From contig MPUH01000867.1 in assembly GCA_001970955.1 (NCBI GenBank), positions 1-31,287 on the forward strand: DNA of 31,287 nucleotides, given 5' to 3'. The DNA comes from Stentor coeruleus. Its lineage: Eukaryota; Ciliophora; Heterotrichea; Heterotrichida; Stentoridae. Positions 1 through 7,250 of the stretch are shown here, in pieces. The notes beneath the pieces are model-generated. The model was not told the DNA's origin. It saw only the letters and a program-made list of their open reading frames with translations, and did no database searches. A program made the translations under genes and the position numbers. Numbering within the stretch: the first letter of the stretch is position 1; every line of letters begins with the position of its first letter.

Positions 1-1
1 G

Positions 2-1183
2 ACTAAACCTTTAGAGATTGAATGTGATATTAATATTAAGCTATTTCCAAATGTTGATATAGGAGGCATAACCAATTTAAATCTAACCAACGGCACTGCT
101 TTATTTTCAGATTTATATGTAGATACTTGCGGAACTTACAAAGTTATATTCAATGGAATATGCATATATTTAGCTGAATCTAAAGATTCAATAGTAATTA
201 CAGGAGTTAATTCAATAAGTGTAACTATAGGTTCAATCTATGTAAAAAAAGATAAAGAAGTCAATGTAACAGTTAATTACTTTAGTCCTTCAAATTCAAT
301 AATCAACGCTATTACCTTTGTGACTCTTCTTTCATCAAGTATAAGTATGATTGGAAATACAAGCTTATATGGATCTTCTAGTAAAGCAATTTTTAACATA
401 AAATTTGATACTGTTGGCAAAACAACGCTTTCAGGAGTTACAGATATTGATTTAGAAACTATTGTATCAAAGTCTTTAGACATTCAAATCTTAGAATCAA
501 TGTGCTTAGAAGAGCAGGATGGAAAATGTATAAAATGTATTCCTATGGCAAGTTTAGTTAAAGGAACATGCACATGTAATGAATTTAGTTATAATGTTGA
601 TGTGCATTGTGAATGCATACAAGGCTATATTGAAAGCGAAAATAAATGCATATTAAAATGTTATAATGCTTTTCAAAATTCTGATGTTTTTGGATACTAC
701 GATGAAGACTTAAAAAATATTAATATTGTTTTTTCTTCAAGTGTTACAGAAAGTTCACAGGGTAACTGCATTGACCATATTACACTTCCAGAGAATCTTA
801 ATGCTTTATTAAATAAATGTGAATGGAATAGTTATATCGCTATGCTGTTGAGTTTTAATTCTGTGCTTAATGGAGATTCATTTGTTATTATCTTAAATAA
901 TTCCCTTACTCCAGTTAATCAAAGGTGCTTAGATTCAATAAATCCTCTAAATGTAACAATATTAACTGCAGAGATGATTAAACCAACAATAAACCTTGAT
1001 GGACCTTCTTTTGTATATTTATTATGTGATCAAGGCAATATCACTATTGAAAATTCTTTAGATAATAATTATGAGTATCAATGGTTAGTAAGTTCGGCTA
1101 TTTATTCAATTCAATCACTAATAGGCTTAATAAAAACTAGCAAACTTGAAATACCTTTGGATTATTTCAAGAAGGAAACTTGA
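2..1183 (+). CDS. Segment 1 of the REJ/GPS protein: extracellular Cys-rich part
   Basis: The frame is open from the second base of the window, so it continues from an upstream start not seen here. About 165 residues of Thr/Ser/Asn-rich beta-type sequence lead into a Cys-rich stretch at nt 500-670. There CxxC-like pairs (KCIKC, CTCNE, CECIQGY, KCILKC) resemble furin/TNFR or EGF-like modules. The following part up to the TGA at 1181-1183 reads as the first REJ-type repeat, with a terminal beta strand (KLEIPLDYF) whose natural continuation lies in the next frame. No intron was found in it. Confidence 0.6.
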   Translation, partial: TKPLEIECDINIKLFPNVDIGGITNLNLTNGTALFSDLYVDTCGTYKVIFNGICIYLAESKDSIVITGVNSISVTIGSIYVKKDKEVNVTVNYFSPSNSIINAITFVTLLSSSISMIGNTSLYGSSSKAIFNIKFDTVGKTTLSGVTDIDLETIVSKSLDIQILESMCLEEQDGKCIKCIPMASLVKGTCTCNEFSYNVDVHCECIQGYIESENKCILKCYNAFQNSDVFGYYDEDLKNINIVFSSSVTESSQGNCIDHITLPENLNALLNKCEWNSYIAMLLSFNSVLNGDSFVIILNNSLTPVNQRCLDSINPLNVTILTAEMIKPTINLDGPSFVYLLCDQGNITIENSLDNNYEYQWLVSSAIYSIQSLIGLIKTSKLEIPLDYFKKET

Positions 1184-2217
1184 ATATTACATGTATAGCA
1201 AAAAATTTGATATATAATTCATATGCGAATGAAACAATTCAAATTATTGTAACAAATGAAAAGCACTTGAGCTTAGTATTTAACATACCAAACAATGCAT
1301 TATTTTTTATACAAAATACAATTTTTATTCAAGGATTCACAGTAAATACATGTGGGGATAATAGTTCTGTGACTTTTACATGGGAATACTTATCAGATAT
1401 ACCTTTAGATTTTAATAATATTATTTCTAATAGTCCATATTCAAATTCATTACTTATTCCACCTTATACTCTTAATCCTGGAAATGAATATTTGTTTAAT
1501 CTTACTGCAACAGCAGAATCTGGTTTAATAAATGGATCTAAAACTATAAATATAAAAATAAAACCAAATGATTTGATTATAAAACTAAGTAAAAATTCAG
1601 GGACTATAAGTAAAACTCAAGATCTTATTATATATGCTAATGTAAGCGATTTAGATTTTCCTTATTCAGAAAAAGTGATTGAATGGAAATGTTTTGAATA
1701 TAGTGGACAATGTAGGAATAGTTCTGGAGATTTGCTAGAATTCTATAAAGATAACAATAAAATTGTGGTACAGAAAGATTATCTTAGAGATGGAGCTTTT
1801 TATAATTTTACTGTAACAGCTAAAACTTTAGATAAAGAAAAAACAGAGAGTGTTTTATTTTATGTAGATGGCTTAGCTCAAGGAGAGTTATCAATTGAAT
1901 ATACTGAAGATGATAGTTTTGAAAACTTAGTTATATATGGAGTAGTTACAGGAATGAATGAAATTATGTATAAATGGAGAATAGAGCCTAGTGTATCAGA
2001 TGAAATTAAGACAAGTTACTCTTTTATCTCGATTATAAAAATGCTTTTCCTCTCTGATACAAACTATAACATTTCACTGGCAGTATCCCCACTATTAACC
2101 AACCCTTTAACAGTGTGCATAATTATTACTCAACTCCATCTTCCAAAATGTCAAAATCCAGTTATTGAATTTAATGGCAAAAATTGGTTAATAAAAATGA
2201 ATTCATATATCTCTTGA
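1150..2217 (+). CDS. Segment 2 of the REJ/GPS protein: REJ/PKD-like repeats
   Basis: This frame opens after a TGA at 1147-1149 and takes over the reading of segment 1 near 1171, giving a continuous strand pattern (FK then EGNLNITC). It holds two to three REJ/PKD-like repeats with recurring features: a Trp strand (FTWEYL, IEWKCF, MYKWRI), an aliphatic 'LLIPPYTLNPGNEYLFNL' style turn, and many N-glycosylation sequons. It ends at TGA 2215-2217, directly before a TAA in the same frame. It has no start codon of its own, so it makes sense only as the middle of the longer protein. Confidence 0.6.
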   Translation, partial: NTFGLFQEGNLNITCIAKNLIYNSYANETIQIIVTNEKHLSLVFNIPNNALFFIQNTIFIQGFTVNTCGDNSSVTFTWEYLSDIPLDFNNIISNSPYSNSLLIPPYTLNPGNEYLFNLTATAESGLINGSKTINIKIKPNDLIIKLSKNSGTISKTQDLIIYANVSDLDFPYSEKVIEWKCFEYSGQCRNSSGDLLEFYKDNNKIVVQKDYLRDGAFYNFTVTAKTLDKEKTESVLFYVDGLAQGELSIEYTEDDSFENLVIYGVVTGMNEIMYKWRIEPSVSDEIKTSYSFISIIKMLFLSDTNYNISLAVSPLLTNPLTVCIIITQLHLPKCQNPVIEFNGKNWLIKMNSYIS

Positions 2218-2926
2218 TAACTATGCTTTAAAATATGAATTCAAGTGCTTGACTTATAGTAAAAGTAATATATGGCTTACTTTTGATGATTATATAAGCT
2301 CAGTATTTGTCCTTATTCCTCCTACCTGCGAAAAAATTGCTGTCAAAGTGTGTGATGGGCAATTTTGTACTATTGTTGAGAATAGTATACCTGATGGAGT
2401 CAAAACACATGGAAATATACTTAATGACTTTTATAATGATATTGATGATAAAATTCAAATTCCAAATGCTTTTATATATTATTTGCCTTTGATTACAACT
2501 CAAGATGATTGGAAAACGATATTTACAAAGATTTCGTCATTTTTCAAATCATTAAATCTAGTGCAAGGAACTACAAATGTCTTTATTTCTAGCTTAGATT
2601 TGATAACACTTGAAATCAAATTAATTTCTCAAGAAAATGCACTTTCTATACTGGAATATACAGAATTTATTATATCAGCTTATAATGATATTTTTACCAC
2701 AAGCCAAATTTCAGTGATTTCTATGATTCTATCAAGATTGACAAGTTATATCGACTTTAATTTATTATCTCCAATTATTAAAAACATTACAAGTATTTAT
2801 TTTCAAAAAACTCTCCCAGGAGATTCCCCATTAATTGAAGATTCTATTATCTCAATATATGCAACTCGTACTTTTGCAGCATCGATTGTTGAATTAAGCA
2901 TTATATGCTGGAGAAAACTCCCTTAA
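2201..2926 (+). CDS. Segment 3 of the REJ/GPS protein: end of REJ region and helical GAIN-like part
   Basis: The frame opens after a TGA at 2198-2200 and continues segment 2 (strand LKYEFKCLTY, Cys pairs CEKIAVKVC and CDGQFC). From about nt 2490 the sequence changes to amphipathic helices rich in Ile, Leu and Ser without glycosylation sequons. This would fit the helical subdomain preceding a GPS motif in GAIN-type proteins. The frame ends at TAA 2924-2926, while the next block begins in another frame around 2898. Confidence 0.55.
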   Translation: MHISLDNYALKYEFKCLTYSKSNIWLTFDDYISSVFVLIPPTCEKIAVKVCDGQFCTIVENSIPDGVKTHGNILNDFYNDIDDKIQIPNAFIYYLPLITTQDDWKTIFTKISSFFKSLNLVQGTTNVFISSLDLITLEIKLISQENALSILEYTEFIISAYNDIFTTSQISVISMILSRLTSYIDFNLLSPIIKNITSIYFQKTLPGDSPLIEDSIISIYATRTFAASIVELSIICWRKLP

Positions 2927-4184
2927 AATTCCTCCTTCTATAATATTAAACTCAAGTTCTATTTATGATATAGAGTATATCATCTATCATTTTATTAAAA
3001 ACGAAGCTATATTCGAAGTAAATTTCTATACATCCGGGACATATATTGATAATAATCTTAATCTCACTACTCAAAAAACTATTCAGCTAGATTCTGAGAC
3101 TATATACGCAACAGTCAAAGGCGAGTTTTTACCTAATAGCAATTATGAATGTGCTTATCTACTTCCTGATCAAACATGGAGCACAAATGGCTGTATAATT
3201 TATGAGCATATAGATGATAAAATAACAATGGCTTTATCTCATCAATCAACATTTAAAGTCTATGAAATTCCCTCTAATGCTTTGTGTGAAATTGGAGTAG
3301 GGCCTATAGTTACTTCTTGTGCATGGCTTATGATATCAATATTATTTATCATAGCTTTTTATATTATTGATAAAAACGAAGAAAATGAACATGATCGTAA
3401 AAACAAATATACTGTTTATCCAATAGCAAGCTTATTTATCAGCCAGGCTCGTAATAGAAGAATTTCATCAGTTTTGTATTTATTTTCTACACATATCTTG
3501 CTAATCTGCTTAATAGGCTTATTGCTTAAAATATTTGAATTACCAACAGAGAGCAATACTGGAAAATACAATGATTTGAATATTCGCGATATTTATCCTG
3601 GATTTATCGCGTGGAGTTTGAATATAATTTTTTCTGTGTCATTTTATTGGTTTTTATTCAATGATAAAACATCTGCGAAATGCTCTAAAATTGTGAGATT
3701 GATTAGTGTTAGTTTATCATTTGGATGCATAATTGGCATAATATTAATGACAACTTTTTACTGTAGGCAGTTTACACTTTATTGGATTATTGACTATTTT
3801 ATTTTTTTACCTTTGCAATTGATTCTGGAAATAATTTTAGCATGCTTTATGTGGAAAAGACGAAAATCTCAAATATCTGAAATTTCATTGAAGGTCGCAC
3901 CTGAAAAAGTGAGGCTTAATGCTTCAATGAAAGAAGGTGAAAAATCTTCATTAGAGCAAAACTATCAATCTATTGCAATTGATAAATCCCTTAGTTGTGA
4001 CTCAGGTACAGTAGAAAAAAAATTGTTTATTCAAAAAAATCAATCAATTGCTAGTGACAAAATATCAACTTTGAATTCAAATACGATTGAAAAACCATGT
4101 TTTGAACAAAAAGTTCATTCTATAGGAAATGATAAAATTCTTGATGATGCTTCAAACGATGTTGAAGTTTCACAAATTATTTAG
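2898..4184 (+). CDS. Segment 4 of the REJ/GPS protein: GPS-like motif, five membrane helices, cytoplasmic tail
   Basis: The frame opens after TAA 2895-2897. A GPS-like motif spans about 3150-3255: Cys, then Trp-Ser-Thr-Asn-Gly-Cys, then His-Gln-Ser-Thr-Phe. The usual Cys-x-Cys before the cleavage site is missing and the HL/T site is replaced by HQST, so self-cleavage is doubtful. Five hydrophobic helices follow (about 3300-3365, 3465-3535, 3600-3660, 3690-3765, 3775-3850). The helices resemble the start of a polycystin-1 membrane domain, but no PLAT domain lies between helices 1 and 2. The tail (3880-4184) is charged and has three degenerate copies of a roughly 25-residue unit containing QSIAxDK-like words. 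The ATG at 3228 is internal and not a convincing start. Confidence 0.65.
   Translation, partial: ALYAGENSLKIPPSIILNSSSIYDIEYIIYHFIKNEAIFEVNFYTSGTYIDNNLNLTTQKTIQLDSETIYATVKGEFLPNSNYECAYLLPDQTWSTNGCIIYEHIDDKITMALSHQSTFKVYEIPSNALCEIGVGPIVTSCAWLMISILFIIAFYIIDKNEENEHDRKNKYTVYPIASLFISQARNRRISSVLYLFSTHILLICLIGLLLKIFELPTESNTGKYNDLNIRDIYPGFIAWSLNIIFSVSFYWFLFNDKTSAKCSKIVRLISVSLSFGCIIGIILMTTFYCRQFTLYWIIDYFIFLPLQLILEIILACFMWKRRKSQISEISLKVAPEKVRLNASMKEGEKSSLEQNYQSIAIDKSLSCDSGTVEKKLFIQKNQSIASDKISTLNSNTIEKPCFEQKVHSIGNDKILDDASNDVEVSQII
3954..4166 (+). repeat. Three degenerate ~70-nt repeats encoding the tail of the REJ/GPS protein
   Basis: The tail contains three related blocks with the words YQSIAIDK, NQSIASDK and HSIGNDK. 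Each is followed by Ser/Asn-rich residues and an acidic-basic pair (VEKK, IEKP, DVEV). Divergence at protein and DNA level suggests an old internal triplication. Confidence 0.5.
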
Positions 4185-5045
4185 ATTTATTTAGTTAAAA
4201 ACTTAGCATATACTATGTTTTAGCGATTATATAAAATAAACCTTTATTATCTTAAAAAAATATAAGTCAAAACCTAAAAGTTTTAATTTTACTAAATAAG
4301 CTTTTTTTTGAAACCTTTAAGCAGCAAGTTTAATAAATAATAGATAGTGAGTAGATACTTTAATCATGTTAATGTAAAAATTTGTAAGATCAAATCCAAT
4401 TATTGGTTTTAACCTATTGAAATAAGTAGAATAATGATTTAATGAACTTTTTCGATTTGATTTTTTAACAGTTTCTAAAAATTTTAATGGTTTTCTCCGC
4501 TCTATCTTTCTGTTTAAAAATCATGATAATGCATACTTTAGCATATAAAAAGCTAATAATTATGCTGTTTTTATGATTATATGTGAAATTTCAATTGATT
4601 CTACGGATTCCAAAGAAATTACCTTATTTTTTTTTTTGTTAATAAAAGTTTGCTTAATATGCTGCTTATCTCTAACAGTTTTTGATTTTCTATATTAAAA
4701 TTTCACGTATTTTAATAAGCTTAATGAAAATAAATATTAACTTATACCATCCAAATGCAATTTAATCTAATAAAAATTCTTATGATATTGAAATTTAAAT
4801 GATATAAAGCAAACTAAAATTTGTTAATTTCTAATGACTAACAATTTTTTAACACTTTATAAAAATAATAAAAACAAGACTAAGAAGCTTGAAATCTTTA
4901 AATAACATAAATTTATATTCTAGAAATTAAAAAAAATTGCTTTAAGCTTTAGTATTTCATATTGATATTAAAATTGTACTAATTTTTTTTTCTCTATACA
5001 AACTATTTTATAATAAACAAATAATCCTATTAAATATAATTTTTA
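4185..5045. other. AT-rich intergenic stretch without a gene
   Basis: Stops are dense in all frames and there are many homopolymer A and T runs (a long T run near 4626-4638). No ORF, tRNA-like fold or tandem repeat was recognised. It lies between the 3' ends of the REJ/GPS gene and of the WD40 fragment. Confidence 0.6.
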
Positions 5046-5180
5046 TTATCTTATTACTTTCCACTGCATAATTGTCTGATCACTACTTCCTGCTGTCATT
5101 AAAAATTTATCTGTATCATTCCATTTAACATTAATCACATTTTCATAATGCTCTCTGAAACTTTTCCATTTATGGTCAAC
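5046..5180 (-). pseudogene. Lone C-terminal WD40 repeat fragment
   Basis: On the minus strand, codons from 5180 down to the TAA at 5048-5046 give one clear WD repeat. It has a His-Tyr-Glu-Asn-Val start, an INVKWNDTDKFLMTAG core and an SSDQTIMQWKV end, followed directly by the stop. This is the shape of a last blade of a beta-propeller protein. Immediately upstream there is an in-frame TAA (5183-5181), and no 15-nt GTA...AG intron fits. The region to the right has no matching coding sequence. The upstream half of the repeat is duplicated beyond the N at 5218. It is either a truncated gene remnant or the end of a gene whose body was lost in a false contig join. Confidence 0.5.
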
Positions 5181-5314
5181 TTAGATGAGATATAAAAACA
5201 AAACAAGTTAGATATTANCATTTAACATTAATCACATTTTCATAATGCTCTCTGAAACTTTTCCATTTATGGTCAACTTAGATGAGATATAAAAACAAAA
5301 CAAGTTAGATATTA
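5122..5314. repeat. 96-nt perfect direct duplication around a single N (assembly join)
   Basis: Bases 5122-5217 and 5219-5314 are identical, separated only by the N at 5218. This is what remains when two overlapping contig ends are placed next to each other without merging. It is probably not biological. Confidence 0.85.
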
Positions 5315-5732
5315 GGTAAAAATAAATTTTAATTTTATGAGCATTAACCAAGATTGTCAGCAACTTTGAAAAAATCAAGCCATATAAAAACTATTACCTT
5401 CACAATTTGTATTAACTTAAAATCTTCTATTTATTCCAAATCTTCTCTTAAATCCTACAACTTCTCAGCATGAAATTTCTAATCATAAAAAATCCTATTT
5501 AATTTCTAATACCAAATATAAAAATCCTTTCCAAAAAAACCATGATACAATCTATAAATCTTCAAACATATCTCAACATCTAAACAACCAAAAAATATTA
5601 ATTTCCCACAACGACAATAAATCCTTAACAAAAATTCTCCTTAAAAAAATCATATTCAAAACCTCCCAACCAATCTTATAATAAAAAACTCAAACTAGCA
5701 AAACCAATATTTCTCATATAAATAAATAATCT
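5315..5732. promoter_or_regulatory. G-poor 5' flank of the CAP-H gene
   Basis: From about 5400 to the ATG at 5733 the plus strand is almost only A, C and T, with short CCT, TCC and AAA runs. The same composition occurs upstream of other genes in this window, in the orientation of the gene. No discrete TATA box or known motif can be named. Confidence 0.4.
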
Positions 5733-7232
5733 ATGTCCACAGCAACAAACCTCATAAACGAATCCAGCACTCTACAATCCGAAGGCTTAGAAAAGTTCCA
5801 AAAAACCGTGATGCTTTTACTAAAAAACAAAGTCAACAAAACAAATGCATTTGAAAACAGGATGATAGACGAAATTGACAAAATTTTCCTCTTAGCCAGA
5901 ACGAACTTTGGTGAAGAGCAATGGAGGCATTTTTCTATAGTCATTGATGCATGTGGAAAAATCTATGGTTACTGTGTCGACCATCTACACGAAGAAGCAT
6001 TTAAAATACTAGGAGGAGTCAACAGAACAATAGACTTAGAACAATTTTCTGATTTAAGAGCTCCAATTTTAGCTAGAAAAAATATGCAAGGTGGATCAAC
6101 TCTTGAGCAAAATGAATGGGCAATCAATTTCAAAGAATTCGATAGATGCTTGAAATCTGATCCTTTCTTTTCAGCAATGTCAAAGAAATTCAACTCAAGT
6201 ATTGCTTCAAGTATGCTACTTAATAACACAAATATTAATGCTGAATTGGATCTTGTGTTAACTCCTGATGATAAAGTTATTGGCAAAGAAAAAAATCCTA
6301 AGATGGCCGAAGTGAACCTTGAAGGAATTGTCACATTTTCAGAAAATGAGTTGGTAAAGATGGACTTGAGTCGAAAGTTCTTAGATATTGAATCGCATTT
6401 GAAATTACCGACAATAGATTCCCAGTTGTTTGATGCGTTTTGGAATAATTTGAATGGAAATGTTGATATTCCTGAAGCTTTAAATGATTCAGTGTCTTCT
6501 GTAAATGAAGAAGTAAGCCAAGAAGTATTAGATGATAATATGGATTATTCAAGGCCGGAAATAACTTTAGAAGAAAGAATAGTAAATGATGTGAATTTGA
6601 ATTTCTTAGAGAACTCGAGCAAAGTGTTTTTCCCAAAAAATTCTATAGTAACTGGGGTGACTCAGAAGGTAAAAAAGCGCAAACGTAAGGAGCGGGTTAA
6701 GGATGAAATAAAAAACGAGCCTTACTGTATATTGAAAATCGAAGAGGACACTGAAGAAAAAAATATCTTAAGCCCTGAAGAAAGGGCTAGATATTATAGA
6801 GACCGTGGGAGTAAAAATATAGAAAAAGGGTATAAAGAAAGCAGATTAGGGCAGTTGTTTACAAGACATGGGAAATTTGTTGGAATTTCATTATTAGAAC
6901 ATGGAGAAAAAGCTGAAGTATTAGAAAACCCTGAACCTTTATCTATAGACCCTTTTATCGAACCAATATCTTATGAACCTCTTCCTAAATCCCAAAACTT
7001 CATGAACACCAACAACATAAAATTCATAAAAGACTCATTTTGGAAAGCAATCGAAAACAATAAAACCACAGATTTCCTCTCTTTAATCTCATATTTACCT
7101 TCTGAAGCTACTGAAGGTGAAATTGAGCATCTTTCTGTGCATACTTGTTTTGTGACAATGCTACACCTAGCGAATGAACATTCTTTAACTTTAGAAAAAT
7201 CCTCAGACTGCAATTTTTTAATTAAAAAATAA
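5733..7232 (+). CDS. NCAPH: Condensin subunit 2 (CAP-H / Barren, kleisin gamma)
   Basis: The protein (499 aa) matches the Barren/CAP-H family, the kleisin that closes the SMC2-SMC4 ring and recruits the HEAT subunits during chromosome condensation. Residues 38-98 hold the N-terminal helical region (NAFENRMIDEIDKI) and the hallmark segment around Cys-Val-Asp-His-Leu-His ... ILGGVNR. Residues 143-168 carry the DPFFSAMSKKF ... MLLNNTNI block. A basic cluster at about 312-322 (KKRKRKERVK) could be a nuclear signal. The last 33 residues (LSVHTCF ... LHLANEHSLTL) match the C-terminal winged helix that binds the SMC head. At 499 aa it is shorter than most animal or fungal homologues, mainly in the acidic middle. 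It is one exon, starting at the first ATG after the G-poor flank. Its stop is 18 nt from the stop of the convergent CCDC146-like gene. Confidence 0.85.
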   Translation: MSTATNLINESSTLQSEGLEKFQKTVMLLLKNKVNKTNAFENRMIDEIDKIFLLARTNFGEEQWRHFSIVIDACGKIYGYCVDHLHEEAFKILGGVNRTIDLEQFSDLRAPILARKNMQGGSTLEQNEWAINFKEFDRCLKSDPFFSAMSKKFNSSIASSMLLNNTNINAELDLVLTPDDKVIGKEKNPKMAEVNLEGIVTFSENELVKMDLSRKFLDIESHLKLPTIDSQLFDAFWNNLNGNVDIPEALNDSVSSVNEEVSQEVLDDNMDYSRPEITLEERIVNDVNLNFLENSSKVFFPKNSIVTGVTQKVKKRKRKERVKDEIKNEPYCILKIEEDTEEKNILSPEERARYYRDRGSKNIEKGYKESRLGQLFTRHGKFVGISLLEHGEKAEVLENPEPLSIDPFIEPISYEPLPKSQNFMNTNNIKFIKDSFWKAIENNKTTDFLSLISYLPSEATEGEIEHLSVHTCFVTMLHLANEHSLTLEKSSDCNFLIKK

Positions 7233-7250
7233 ACATAATGCTTAATAATA

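Larger units (their letters stand above)
2..4184 (+). pseudogene. REJ/PKD-like, GPS-motif, five-pass membrane protein, 5' partial and frameshifted
   Basis: One gene appears to run from the window start to 4184 in four reading-frame blocks: 2-1183, about 1150-2217, about 2201-2926 and about 2898-4184. Read in order they give a polycystin-1/REJ-type layout: Cys-rich module, REJ/PKD-like beta-sandwich repeats, a GPS-like motif, then membrane helices and a cytoplasmic tail. Such proteins are surface receptors or adhesion proteins at the plasma or ciliary membrane. The frame changes are -1 at 1147-1183, +1 at 2198-2217 and +1 at 2895-2926. Each window is closed by stops on both sides and contains no GT...AG segment, so introns do not explain them. 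Long intact ORFs elsewhere in the window argue against generally poor sequence, so a recent pseudogene is my first reading. Local sequence errors or frameshift decoding remain possible. The 5' end lies outside the window. Confidence 0.6.
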
